Of a DNA stretch of 64,000 bases, positions 1 through 8,209 are shown piece by piece. The position numbers were made by a program, and so were the translations under genes. Where the stretch lies: contig CAUQTI010000006.1 in assembly GCA_963521065.1 (NCBI GenBank), forward strand, positions 1-64,000. The letters run 5' to 3'. A model generated the notes under the pieces. It was given only the letters and a program-made list of their open reading frames with translations, ran no database searches and was not told where the DNA came from. Every line of letters starts with the position of its first letter. The first letter of the stretch is position 1. Origin of the DNA: IOR16 sp963521065. GTDB lineage: Bacteria; Bacillota; Clostridia; Peptostreptococcales; Anaerovoracaceae.

Positions 1-2
1 AA

Positions 3-160
3 AATGCCAGGGTCCCACCTTTCGATGGACACCCCAACATTTATTATAGAGCCAAGAAATTGATAATGCATTGCAAAAACATGGATTTGAACGAGTCTCT
101 TATGAGGCGGCAGGTGGCGTTTTCGGAGGATTTCAAGGAGCCTTTTACTGTAAAAAATGA
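3..160 (+). pseudogene. 3' end of a frameshifted or truncated gene at the window edge
   Basis: The second reading frame from about position 50 to the TGA at 158-160 ends in HGFERVSYEAAGG and then a Gly/Phe-rich tail. That ending recalls the C-termini of some class I methyltransferases (GFE.V.Y...GG). The same frame is closed just upstream by TAG at 47-49, while the frame starting at base 3 stays open there and reads DGHPNIYYRAKK, so one frameshift near 50 would join the two. Its TGA overlaps the ATG of the next small ORF (ATGA), as in an operon. The family assignment is weak because only the tail is in view. Confidence 0.3.
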
Positions 161-357
161 AGAAGACGCAACTGGAAAACTTGAAATTACAGGTGATTCA
201 GGATTTTATGAATATGACAGAATGGATTGCAAACGGTAGAACGAATGTACTTTATTTCGGTTCCGCGGAAATGACTTTTTACAGAGGCGAAATCTATATT
301 GTAAAAATGGTAGGAGATAAGGCAGGTATTTTTAAAACATGCAAGTGCACTGATTGA
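157..357 (+). CDS. Small hypothetical protein (66 aa)
   Basis: The ATG at 157 overlaps the stop of the preceding broken gene in the ATGA arrangement, which suggests translational coupling. The product is 66 residues, with an amphipathic N-terminal helix (about 1-28), a beta-rich middle (VLYFGSAEMTFYRGEIYIV) and a Cys pair near the end (KTCKC). No signal peptide or membrane segment is seen. I recognise no family. It may be a remnant or partner of the upstream gene and may not be functional. Confidence 0.35.
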   Translation: MKKTQLENLKLQVIQDFMNMTEWIANGRTNVLYFGSAEMTFYRGEIYIVKMVGDKAGIFKTCKCTD

Positions 358-423
358 AAATCATTATTAAAAAACAAGAAGAAAGTGCTTGAAGAAACTT
401 GAAAAATACTTGATAATTAAATT

Positions 424-438
424 ATAGCATAATGCTAT
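424..438. promoter_or_regulatory. Palindrome upstream of the TetR gene, candidate operator
   Basis: ATAGCAT-A-ATGCTAT is a perfect 7-bp inverted repeat with one central base, 34 bases before the TetR-family start codon. TetR proteins usually bind short palindromes next to their own gene, so autoregulation is inferred. Confidence 0.45.
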
Positions 439-472
439 GGTATAACAACATTACAATTTGGATGGGAGAGCT

Positions 473-1090
473 ATGTACAGCGACGATTTAAATACATTAC
501 AGAAAATAATGATTGAGGGGAAAAAGGAGTTTTTGAAAAAGGGCTTCAATGATGCCTCTCTGCGTAGCATAGTAAAGCGTGCCGGTGTGACAACCGGCGC
601 ATTTTATGGGTATTTCTCAGATAAAGAGGCTCTTTTTGAGGCATTGGTTCGTCCGGCTGCGGAGGGCTTAAAAGCCATTTTTTTAGAGGCACAGCACAGC
701 TTTGACCAAATGCCGGCCAAGACGAAAAAAAATATAGTTTATGAGTATACAAATGATGAAGCGCGGGAAATGGTTGGCTACATCTACGAGTATTTTGATG
801 AGTTTAAGCTCCTGGTTTCCGGCGCAGAGGGAACGGCCTTTTCAGAATTCATCCATGATATTGTAGAAATTGAGGTGGAGTATACATTCCGTTTTGTTGA
901 ATCCGTTGAAAACGATGTTTTTGATGCAGGAAGAGCAACCCCTGAGCTGATTCACATCATCGCAAGCGCATTTTTTACCGCAGTATTTGAGGTTGTGAAG
1001 CACGATATGGCAAGAGAAGATGCGGATAAGTATGTAAAGAGCTTAAAACAGTTTTTTACCGCCGGGTGGAAAAGTATTTTGAATTTATAA
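473..1090 (+). CDS. TetR/AcrR family transcriptional regulator
   Basis: This is a one-domain repressor of 205 residues. The N-terminal helix-turn-helix lies at about residues 10-55 and shows the family pattern: ASLRSIVKRAGVTTGAFYGYF, then SDKEALFEALV. The remaining helices form the ligand-binding and dimerisation core, which is too variable to predict an inducer. The ATG at 473 is preferred over the TTG at 458 because GGGAG lies just before it. A palindrome at 424-438 is a likely autoregulatory operator. No transporter or enzyme lies next to it, so its target is unknown. A hairpin terminator follows at 1128-1167. Confidence 0.9.
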   Translation: MYSDDLNTLQKIMIEGKKEFLKKGFNDASLRSIVKRAGVTTGAFYGYFSDKEALFEALVRPAAEGLKAIFLEAQHSFDQMPAKTKKNIVYEYTNDEAREMVGYIYEYFDEFKLLVSGAEGTAFSEFIHDIVEIEVEYTFRFVESVENDVFDAGRATPELIHIIASAFFTAVFEVVKHDMAREDADKYVKSLKQFFTAGWKSILNL

Positions 1091-1127
1091 CTTTTTTCGA
1101 AGCTTATCTACGCTTGTAAATAAAAAG

Positions 1128-1167
1128 AATCCATATCAATCCGAGTGCGGAAGTATGGATTTTTTAT
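1128..1167 (+). terminator. Intrinsic terminator between tetR-like and dtxR-like genes
   Basis: AATCCATA pairs with TATGGATT, followed by a T-run. A run of A precedes the stem, so it can serve both converging genes. Confidence 0.75.
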
Positions 1168-1200
1168 TTGCGCTGCAATCAAGAGGATAAAAGAAGAGTT

Positions 1201-1575
1201 CTATTCACTTTGATTCATATATTCTTTCATCGCGGAGATAGAGGTGCTGCTGATTACATGTTCAATGGCGCAGGCATCCTCTGTGGCAGTGGGAGCATCC
1301 ACATTTAAAATCTTGATTAAAAATTCTTGTATTACTTTATGCTTTTGCGCCGTAAACTCTGCTATTTTATAGCCTTTTGGAGTTAGATATATTTCTCTGT
1401 ATTTTTCATTGGTAATCAGTCCTTTTTCAGCCAAAGTTGACATAGCGCTGTTTGTGCTGGCTTTTGTTACGGACATTCGTTCTGCGATATCAGATACGCG
1501 TGCACCGGAACCTTGTCTGGACAGCTCGTAGATCGCCTCAAGGTAATTTTCCATTGTAAATGTAAGTTTTTCCAT
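1201..1575 (-). CDS. DtxR/MntR-family metal-dependent transcriptional regulator
   Basis: The product has 124 residues. It opens with the family signature MENYLEAIYELS and a winged helix (RVSDIAERMSVTKASTNSAMSTLAEKGLI), followed by a wing (YREIYLTPKG) and the start of the dimerisation/metal-binding helices (KHKVIQEFL..ILNVD, then EDACAIEHVIS). Family members bind Mn(II) or Fe(II) and repress metal uptake genes. The E-x-x-H of the metal site is visible in IEHVIS. It is short and has no SH3-like third domain, as in MntR. No metal transporter is adjacent, so the regulon is not evident. The start follows GGAGGAATAGCA. Confidence 0.88.
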   Translation of the reverse strand: MEKLTFTMENYLEAIYELSRQGSGARVSDIAERMSVTKASTNSAMSTLAEKGLITNEKYREIYLTPKGYKIAEFTAQKHKVIQEFLIKILNVDAPTATEDACAIEHVISSTSISAMKEYMNQSE

Positions 1576-1837
1576 TGCTATTCCTCCGTAGCTCAGATTG
1601 GTCGGTTGGATGTGCAGTTGATATCAATCCATTGACAAGGACGATGCGGTACAATCTGCAATTATATATAGTATAACCTGAAAAAGCAGGAAAAAGGAAG
1701 TATTTATCGCTTTTTACCCAAATTATAAATTTATTGTGAGGCAACAAAAGGATATACAGATACCATTTTCACTTTTTATATCGTTTGGGAGGCACTAGAA
1801 AGGCTCGAAATGAGTAGGGGCAAAGAACGCAAAGATA

Positions 1838-1846
1838 TGCTATAAT
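1838..1846 (+). promoter_or_regulatory. Extended -10 promoter for the GGDEF gene
   Basis: TGC-TATAAT is a consensus extended -10 element about 85 bases upstream of the Cache-GGDEF gene. No good -35 is seen, as is usual for extended -10 promoters. The rest of 1576-1946 holds the dtxR-like upstream region on the minus strand and nothing else I recognise. Confidence 0.5.
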
Positions 1847-1946
1847 AAAAATCAAAAGCGATTTCCGATTAGGATTTCGAGAAACAGACACAAGCGTTTG
1901 TGGAAAGAAGCGGAGGTGTAATCTTATAAAGCGCAAGTATACTTTA

Positions 1947-3449
1947 TTGTCAGTTTTGATTTTTGGCATCCTGTGTCTTGTATTAATCTTTTTTTATTTA
2001 TTCTCGATTGATCGGATTAGCGATATCTATATAAATAGCACGAGAGAAATGGTTTATGAAACGAAAAAAGGATTCTTAAAGAGCACAGTCGATAATTTAA
2101 TTGTTGAGATTGACGCAAAAAGAAAAAGAAAAGCAAGGTACGTCGAAAAATTTGTAAATCAAATGACCATGACGATTCAGGCAGAACTTTCTGCGGGGGA
2201 AAAAGATTCGGTTGACTTTATCACTCGTTTTTCCAGAGAAAATCCGGATTGTAATTTTGTTGCGGTGCTCTTGTGGGACAATAAAAAAGAGCAGGCATTA
2301 TATGATCCAAAGAATGTAGCGGAATCCTCCTGGGAGAAAACAATTCAAACTGCTCCTGCAAAATTTTTATGCTATCGCGTTATTTTAAATGGCAGTGAAA
2401 CCATACTTTTGGGAGTGGATAAGGAATATGCAGACAATCTTGTCAAAGAAGAAATCGCAGACACCATTCGTACTGCAAAGTTCGGCGATGAATCTTATAT
2501 GTGGGTCAATGAAATTGTGGATTATGAAGGCGGCGATCGGTATGCAATTCGGAGAGTACACCCGAATCTTCCTGAGACAGAGGGAACGTACCTGTCGACA
2601 GCTACAAAAGATGTGGTGGGAAATTTACCGTATTTAGAGGAGCTTGAAGGCGTTAAAAAGGATGGCGAGCTGTTTAGTACGTATTACTTTAAAGAGCTGC
2701 ACAGCCAGAAGATTTCTGAAAAGGTTACCTATGCGAAATTATATAAAGACTATGATTGGGTGATTGCAATGGGAGTTTATCTGGAGGACTTACAGGTTGC
2801 CGTTGACAAAACAAACCAGCAAAGCAAAGCTTTGGCTTCGAAGCTCACCTTGGTTTTACTTGTTTTGTTTGTTGGTATCCTTGCACTGAGCTATGCAATG
2901 ATTTTGCTGACTGAAAAGCTTCACTACCTTCATTCTAAAAAATTGCTGGAATCAGAAATGAATCGGGATACGCTTACAAAGGCAGGAAATCGTAGAAGCG
3001 GCAAGACGGATTTAGTACACGCTTTTTCAGAATATCAGAAAAATGGCAGAAGCTTTGGGATTGTTATGCTGGATATTGATCTTTTTAAAAACGTAAATGA
3101 CCAGTACGGCCATGCGGCAGGAGATTGTGTATTGGTTGAACTGGTAAAGGCGATGAAAGAAGTACTTAGCCACTCAGACCGTGTCATTCGGTGGGGAGGC
3201 GATGAGTTTGTCTTGATTTTTAGCGATGCCAATGAGGGGGATTCAATTGCTCTGTGTGAGGAGATACTCTTGGTTGCATCCTCCTTAAAGATTGTTCTTC
3301 AGAATGAAAAAATAGAGATTACCTTATCGATGGGACTGTCCTTTTTTATAGCAGAGGATGACGATTTTACGGGTGCATTGCGGCGTGCAGACAAAGCGCT
3401 TTATCAATCGAAAACAAAAGGAAGAAATCAAGTTAGTATCATGAAATAA
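1947..3449 (+). CDS. Membrane diguanylate cyclase with extracellular Cache sensor
   Basis: A 500-residue signalling protein. A first membrane segment (about 1-20) leads to an extracellular sensor of roughly 270 residues whose end (MWVNEIVDYEGGDRYAIRR, then YDWVIAMGVYLEDL) is typical of single/double Cache domains that bind small ligands. A second membrane segment lies near 293-320, and a GGDEF domain occupies about 335-500 with RWGGDEF at 415-421. It should make c-di-GMP from two GTP. The RxxD inhibitory site is absent (SHSD is in its place). The listed start is TTG at 1947, but the only strong ribosome site (GGAGG at 1912-1916) is spaced for an in-frame ATA at 1926, giving a Lys/Arg-rich N-terminus. 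The true start may be that rare codon. Confidence 0.88.
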   Translation: MSVLIFGILCLVLIFFYLFSIDRISDIYINSTREMVYETKKGFLKSTVDNLIVEIDAKRKRKARYVEKFVNQMTMTIQAELSAGEKDSVDFITRFSRENPDCNFVAVLLWDNKKEQALYDPKNVAESSWEKTIQTAPAKFLCYRVILNGSETILLGVDKEYADNLVKEEIADTIRTAKFGDESYMWVNEIVDYEGGDRYAIRRVHPNLPETEGTYLSTATKDVVGNLPYLEELEGVKKDGELFSTYYFKELHSQKISEKVTYAKLYKDYDWVIAMGVYLEDLQVAVDKTNQQSKALASKLTLVLLVLFVGILALSYAMILLTEKLHYLHSKKLLESEMNRDTLTKAGNRRSGKTDLVHAFSEYQKNGRSFGIVMLDIDLFKNVNDQYGHAAGDCVLVELVKAMKEVLSHSDRVIRWGGDEFVLIFSDANEGDSIALCEEILLVASSLKIVLQNEKIEITLSMGLSFFIAEDDDFTGALRRADKALYQSKTKGRNQVSIMK

Positions 3450-3499
3450 CGGCAGCGATTTAGGGGCTTTGAAGAAGAAAAACGAGGGATACAAAGAGA

Positions 3500-6142
3500 A
3501 TGAAGAAAAAATTGGTAGTTGGGATTTTAGCGCATGTGGATGCAGGAAAAACGACATTGTCAGAAAGCCTGCTCTATCTTAGCGGGAAAATTAAAAAAGC
3601 GGGCAGAGTCGATAAAGGAACTGCTTACTTAGATACGAACGAAATGGAAAAGGAAAGAGGAATTACAATTTTTTCTAAGCAGGCGTTGTTTGAGGCAAAT
3701 CAAATCCAGATTACCTTGTTGGATACGCCCGGTCACACAGATTTTTCGGCGGAGATGGAGAGAACTCTGCAAGTGCTTGACTATGCAATTTTAGTCGTAA
3801 GCGGAACCGATGGGGTACAAGGGCATACACAGACCTTGTGGGATTTATTGAAGCAATATGAAATTCCGGTATTTTTATTTGTGAATAAAATGGATCGCCC
3901 TGGCGCAGAAAGACAAGGGCTACTGAAAGAAATTGGAGAACGGCTGGATGAACGCTGCATTGAATTCCCTCTAGAAAAAACGCAGTTATTTTATGAAGAG
4001 TTGGCACTCTGTGATGAAGCACTGATGGAAAGCTATCTACAATCTGGCAGCATAGCAAAAGAAACAGTGCGAGAAGCAGTTTTTCGGAGGCGTGTATTTC
4101 CATGTTTTTTTGGTTCAGCCCTAAGAATGGAAGGCGTAGAGGCGCTTTTGCAGGGGATTGGAGAATATGCGCAGCTTCCGGCTTATTCAGGCACCTTTGG
4201 AGCAAGAGTTTTTAAAATAACGAGAGATGCGCAGGGAAATCGCCTTACACATATGAAGATTACGGGCGGATGTCTTAAAGTAAAGGATGTATTACAGTAT
4301 TCTGGGCGTGAGGAAAAAGTAGACCAGATTCGATTGTATTCCGGTGAAAAATTTACTGCGGTCAGTGAAGCTGAAGGCGGAACCGTCTGTGCAGTCACAG
4401 GACTTCAACAAACAAAGGCAGGAGATGGTTTAGGAGTTGAAAGGAATGCGGAATTACCGACGCTGGAGGCAGTCCTTTCCTACAAAATCCTTTTTCCGGA
4501 GCAGGAAAATCCAAGGACTATCTTATCAAAGCTGCGGCTGCTTGAGGAAGAAGAGCCGGCGCTTCAAGTCATTTGGAACGAAACGTTGCAGGAAATTCAG
4601 GTAAAAATTATGGGTGAAGTGCAAATCGAAATTTTACAGAGTATCTTTCAGGAACGTTTCGGGATTGCGGTAGAGTTTGGAGAAGGGGAGATAATATATA
4701 AAGAAACCATTGCAGATATGGTGGAGGGTGTCGGCCATTTTGAACCGTTACGTCACTACGCAGAGGTGCACTTGCTGTTAGAACCGTTACCGCGGGGCAG
4801 TGGCATGCAGTTTTTTTTAGAGTGCAGCGAAGAGATTCTCGCAAAAAATTGGCAGAGACTTGTTTTGACACATTTAAAGGAAAAGCTGCACAAAGGTGTG
4901 CTTACCGGTGCGGAAATTACAGATATGCGGATTACGCTGGTGTCGGGAAGAGCTCATAATAAGCATACAGAAGGCGGTGACTTTAGAGAAGCCACTTACC
5001 GAGCAGTACGCCAAGCCTTGAAAGAAGCAACCTCCCTTTTGCTGGAGCCTTTTTATCGTTTTCATTTAGAAGTGCCTGAAGCTATGGTGGGCAGAGCGAT
5101 GACCGATATTGAAAGGATGAAAGGGACAAGCTCGCTTTTACGAACTGAAAATGGGATGAGCGTTCTTTCGGGGAGTGCACCGGTTTTTTCTATGCGCAAT
5201 TATCAAAAAGAAGTTATCTCCTATACCAAAGGTTTCGGAAGGATTTCCTATACTTTAAAGGGCTATGATTTATGCCATAATCAAGAGGAAGTGAGTGCGA
5301 GAATCGCTTATGATTCGGAACGCGATCTTGAAAATCCGGCAGACTCTGTTTTTTGTATGCAGGGCACGGGATTTTTAGTTAAGTGGAATGAAGTAAAAAA
5401 ATATATGCATCTAGAAAGCTGTCTTCCGAAAAAACAAACCTTGCCTCAAGAGATACCACAAATGTATGGAAAAGAAGCAAAAGGAATCAGCTTAGAGGAA
5501 ATTGAACGTATTCTGCAGAAAACCTTTTATGCCAATCAGGGAAAAAAGACGGTATGGAGGCGGGAAAAGACAATTAGGAACTACGCGGATGAAGGACCTT
5601 TTCGCCATTTCAGCGAACGTAAAGAGACAAACAAGGAATACCTTTTAGTCGATGGATACAATGTGATTTATGCATGGCCTGAGCTCAAGGCACTTGCCGC
5701 AGAAAATATGGATGCCGCAAAAACACAGCTTCTTGATGTACTGAGCAATTACCAGGGAATCTTGCAGTGTGAAATTCTTGTGGTATTTGATGCGTACCGT
5801 GTTCAGGGGCATCGAGAAGAAGTAATTGATTATTTTAATATCCGTATGGTATATACAAAAGAAGCGCAGCCGGCAGACCAGTACATTGAAAAATTTGCGT
5901 ATGATAACAAAAAAAAATATAAGATTACGGTCGCAACCTCAGATGCTTTACAGCAGATGATTGTTCGAGGAAGCGGGAGCCTTCTTCTTTCTGCACGAGA
6001 GCTGAAATTAGAGATTGAAGCGGCAATGGAGCGTGTAAGAAGAACGGTGGAACAGTTAAACATGATTTCTGAAAATCGTGTAATGGATGCATTGTCGGCA
6101 GAATCAAAAGAGATTTTGGAGAAGATTCAGCAAGAAGAGTAG
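3500..6142 (+). CDS. Tet(M)/EF-G-like ribosomal GTPase fused to a Rae1/YacP NYN endoribonuclease domain
   Basis: An 880-residue two-part protein. Residues 1 to about 640 form a translational GTPase of the ribosomal-protection type, with G1 AHVDAGKT (11-18), switch II DTPGH (75-79), NKMD (129-132), and domain IV/V features such as LSGSAPVFSMRNYQ and YTLKGYD. After a linker, about 712-855 match Rae1/YacP closely: LLVDGYNVIYAWPELK, VVFDAYRVQG, ADQYIEK, VATSDALQQ and SARELKLEIE. The acidic metal-site residues D718, D764, D793 and D815 are present. Tet(M) proteins bind the A-site region and Rae1 cuts mRNA in the A site, so A-site cleavage or rescue is inferred. The domain IV loop (HNKHTEGGDF) differs from the Tet(M) loop, so tetracycline resistance should not be assumed. 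Gene ends before a promoter-bearing palindrome. Confidence 0.88.
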   Translation: MKKKLVVGILAHVDAGKTTLSESLLYLSGKIKKAGRVDKGTAYLDTNEMEKERGITIFSKQALFEANQIQITLLDTPGHTDFSAEMERTLQVLDYAILVVSGTDGVQGHTQTLWDLLKQYEIPVFLFVNKMDRPGAERQGLLKEIGERLDERCIEFPLEKTQLFYEELALCDEALMESYLQSGSIAKETVREAVFRRRVFPCFFGSALRMEGVEALLQGIGEYAQLPAYSGTFGARVFKITRDAQGNRLTHMKITGGCLKVKDVLQYSGREEKVDQIRLYSGEKFTAVSEAEGGTVCAVTGLQQTKAGDGLGVERNAELPTLEAVLSYKILFPEQENPRTILSKLRLLEEEEPALQVIWNETLQEIQVKIMGEVQIEILQSIFQERFGIAVEFGEGEIIYKETIADMVEGVGHFEPLRHYAEVHLLLEPLPRGSGMQFFLECSEEILAKNWQRLVLTHLKEKLHKGVLTGAEITDMRITLVSGRAHNKHTEGGDFREATYRAVRQALKEATSLLLEPFYRFHLEVPEAMVGRAMTDIERMKGTSSLLRTENGMSVLSGSAPVFSMRNYQKEVISYTKGFGRISYTLKGYDLCHNQEEVSARIAYDSERDLENPADSVFCMQGTGFLVKWNEVKKYMHLESCLPKKQTLPQEIPQMYGKEAKGISLEEIERILQKTFYANQGKKTVWRREKTIRNYADEGPFRHFSERKETNKEYLLVDGYNVIYAWPELKALAAENMDAAKTQLLDVLSNYQGILQCEILVVFDAYRVQGHREEVIDYFNIRMVYTKEAQPADQYIEKFAYDNKKKYKITVATSDALQQMIVRGSGSLLLSARELKLEIEAAMERVRRTVEQLNMISENRVMDALSAESKEILEKIQQEE

Positions 6143-6181
6143 AAGGAATACAGGTAAAAATAATTTTATAATTAAAAATGA

Positions 6182-6223
6182 AAAAGTATAGTTGACTTTA
6201 TATGTAAAGTCAACTATACTTTT
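6182..6223. promoter_or_regulatory. Perfect palindrome containing a two-way sigma-A promoter
   Basis: A 19-bp perfect inverted repeat (6182-6200 and 6205-6223) around a 4-base centre contains TTGACT, 17 bases, TATACT on the plus strand. Because it is palindromic, the minus strand carries the same elements with the same spacing. It stands 21 bases before the start of a small Xre regulator gene, so it is most likely that gene's promoter and operator. It could also form a hairpin at the end of the GTPase transcript. Confidence 0.7.
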
Positions 6224-6243
6224 GTTACGAAAGAGGTGATGTT

Positions 6244-6453
6244 TTGGAAACATTAAAAAACCGAGTAAAAGAGCTGCGCGGTAAAATGGGATTTACGCAG
6301 GGAGAATTGGCAGAATTGGCAGGAGTAACAAGGCAGACGATTATTTCTCTTGAAAAGGGAAGCTATGTTCCCTCTCTGCTGCTTGCGATGCGTTTGTCCG
6401 AGGAGCTGAACACCCCGATTGAATATATTTTTTTTAAGGAGAAGATGGAATGA
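6244..6453 (+). CDS. Small Xre/Cro-C1 family regulator
   Basis: This 69-residue protein is essentially a single helix-turn-helix (NRVKELRGKMGFTQGELAEL, then AGVTRQTIISLEKGSYVPSL). It belongs to the short DNA-binding family commonly encoded just before an integral membrane protein. The start is TTG, preceded by AAAGAGGTGAT. The stop overlaps the ATG of the next gene (ATGA), indicating translational coupling. The promoter and operator are probably the palindrome at 6182-6223, giving autoregulation. In related pairs the membrane partner is thought to modulate the regulator; that is inference here. Confidence 0.88.
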   Translation: METLKNRVKELRGKMGFTQGELAELAGVTRQTIISLEKGSYVPSLLLAMRLSEELNTPIEYIFFKEKME

Positions 6454-6917
6454 AAAGAGTAATTTTTGAGTGTACCGGCAATAGCCTATTATTTATTTTG
6501 GCGGGGATAATGTTAATTCATCCATTTTCGGAATTTCAGAGCAGCGAGGATGAATTTTATTTTGCAACGGGTGTTTTCCCGGCGATTTTCATCTTGTATC
6601 TAATCATTTTTGGAGCTTCCCGTTTGCTTATTTATAAGAAAAGTAAAAAATCTTTCTATAAAGATTCGGAGTTATCCTTTTCCGATGAGCGAGAAAAAAT
6701 AATCGTAGCTGAATCCACGAAGCTTGCCTATCAGGTTATTATTACCGGTTTGATCATTGCTATGGCGTTACTGGCGCTTATACAGTTTTTTTCAATGACA
6801 ATTTTGCAAAACATGCAGATTGATATTTATTTTGCAAGCATCACACTTTTTACATTGATTTTAGTAGCTGCAATGGCTGCTTACGGGATAAAGTGGTGCG
6901 TAGAGTATAAAAAATAA
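6450..6917 (+). CDS. Four-helix membrane protein paired with the Xre regulator (DUF2178-like)
   Basis: A 155-residue protein with four hydrophobic segments: about 9-27, 41-61, 93-115 and 121-148. A cytoplasmic loop carries FSDEREKIIVAESTKLAYQV, the kind of SDER...A..laY motif seen in DUF2178/DUF3796-type proteins that accompany small Xre regulators. It starts inside the stop of the regulator gene. Its biochemical role is unknown; sequestering or signalling to the regulator is a guess from gene order. Confidence 0.7.
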   Translation: MKRVIFECTGNSLLFILAGIMLIHPFSEFQSSEDEFYFATGVFPAIFILYLIIFGASRLLIYKKSKKSFYKDSELSFSDEREKIIVAESTKLAYQVIITGLIIAMALLALIQFFSMTILQNMQIDIYFASITLFTLILVAAMAAYGIKWCVEYKK

Positions 6918-6962
6918 GAAGCAGGAAAGGAAATCGGTTACTTACCGGAAAACGGAGAGAAT

Positions 6963-7775
6963 ATGATAAGAAAGAGAAGGGATAATTTTTCAATTGATCA
7001 AATTTGCGAATCAGGTCAGTGCTTCCGCTTGAAAAAGACAGAAGACGATTGGTATGCGCTTATTGCTTTTGGAATGTATCTGGAATTGGAAGAGGACGGA
7101 GATGAAATTATTTTTCATTGTGCAGAAGAGGAATTTACGCAGATTTGGGAAAGGTATTTTGATTTAAATACAGATTATAAAAAGGTGATTGATGCTGTTA
7201 CAGATGAGGACGCGTATCTACACCGCGCAGTTCAATTCGGAAGCGGAATTCGTATTTTGGAGCAAGAAATCTGGGAAATTATCATTTCCTTTATTATTTC
7301 ACAGCAAAATAATATCAAGCGAATCCGAAAATGTATTGAAACCCTCTGTGAGAAATATGGAGAAAAAAAGATGACACCGGGAGGAACCCATTACTTTGAT
7401 TTTCCCAGTGTTGCTGCGCTGGCAGAGGCGACAGAGGAAGAACTGCGTTCTTGTAACTTGGGCTACCGAAGCAAGTATATCGTGAATACGGCAAACTGTA
7501 TTCTAAAGAAGGAAGTGGATTTGGACGCGTTAAAACATATGGATTATGATGATGCAAAAAAGACGTTAATGAAGCTGTCAGGAGTAGGGGAGAAGGTGGC
7601 TGATTGTATCTGCTTATTTTCACTGCACCACTTAGATGCATTCCCGGTGGATACCCATATACGGAAGGTGTTAGAACGTTTTTATCCAGACGGATTTCCG
7701 TATGAAGCCTATCGGGGATATAGTGGCATGATCCAGCAATATGTGTTTTATTATGATTTGAAAGGCGGGGAGTAA
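6963..7775 (+). CDS. 8-oxoguanine DNA glycosylase/AP lyase, OGG1 type
   Basis: A 270-residue base-excision-repair enzyme. The N-terminal OGG_N region (about 5-110, with ESGQCFRLKK) precedes the helix-hairpin-helix GPD domain (about 120-260). The catalytic Lys is K211 in LSGVGEKVADC and the catalytic Asp is D230 in FPVDTHI. The 19-residue spacing equals that of K249 and D268 in human OGG1. It should remove 8-oxoguanine opposite C and nick the abasic site. It sits just before a TfoX-like gene in the same direction and may share its transcript. Confidence 0.9.
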   Translation: MIRKRRDNFSIDQICESGQCFRLKKTEDDWYALIAFGMYLELEEDGDEIIFHCAEEEFTQIWERYFDLNTDYKKVIDAVTDEDAYLHRAVQFGSGIRILEQEIWEIIISFIISQQNNIKRIRKCIETLCEKYGEKKMTPGGTHYFDFPSVAALAEATEEELRSCNLGYRSKYIVNTANCILKKEVDLDALKHMDYDDAKKTLMKLSGVGEKVADCICLFSLHHLDAFPVDTHIRKVLERFYPDGFPYEAYRGYSGMIQQYVFYYDLKGGE

Positions 7776-7850
7776 ATTGTATAAAGAAGTATTTCCTCGT
7801 TTTGGATATTACGAAAAGAAGAATTGCGAGAAGAGAAAGAAGGGGAAAAG

Positions 7851-8186
7851 ATGGCGAGCAGTTTAGAATTTGTTGAATACGTTTGCACTCAGATTATGGG
7901 AACCGGTGACGTTCGTTTTCGAAAAATGTTTGGGGAATACATGGTTTACGTAAACAATAAACCAATCCTTCTTATATGTGACAATACTGTGTTTGTAAAA
8001 AAGATGGATTGCATTGCAGAAAAAATGAAGCAGTCGGCAGTCGGCACTCCTTATCAGGGTGCGAAAGAGCACTATATTTTAGATATAGATGATGAAGAAT
8101 TCAGTAGATTGCTGATTGAGGAAATGCTTCCGTTTGTTTCTGTACCTAAGCCTAGGAAGCCAAAGGGGAAAGTGGCAGACAAATAG
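7851..8186 (+). CDS. TfoX/Sxy N-terminal domain protein
   Basis: An 111-residue protein made of the TfoX N-terminal domain alone: RFRKMFGEYMVYVNNKPILLICDNTVFVKK, then TPYQGAKEHYIL and the conserved C-terminal helix LLIEEMLPFVSVPKPRK. The ATG at 7851 is preferred because AAGGGGAAAAG precedes it. TfoX/Sxy regulates competence in gamma-proteobacteria, but stand-alone N-terminal domains in Firmicutes have no established function. A terminator follows at 8210-8264. Confidence 0.82.
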   Translation: MASSLEFVEYVCTQIMGTGDVRFRKMFGEYMVYVNNKPILLICDNTVFVKKMDCIAEKMKQSAVGTPYQGAKEHYILDIDDEEFSRLLIEEMLPFVSVPKPRKPKGKVADK

Positions 8187-8209
8187 AGTGCAGCGCGAAC
8201 GGCTGATTG

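Noticed and set aside
1576..1946. TTGACA at 1632 as a plus-strand promoter
   Set aside because: No -10 element at 16-18 bases; the extended -10 at 1838-1846 is a better candidate for the GGDEF gene.
3500..6142. Calling the GTPase a tetracycline-resistance gene
   Set aside because: The domain IV loop differs from the Tet(M) loop, the protein is about 240 residues longer and no resistance context (mobile element, leader attenuator) is visible.
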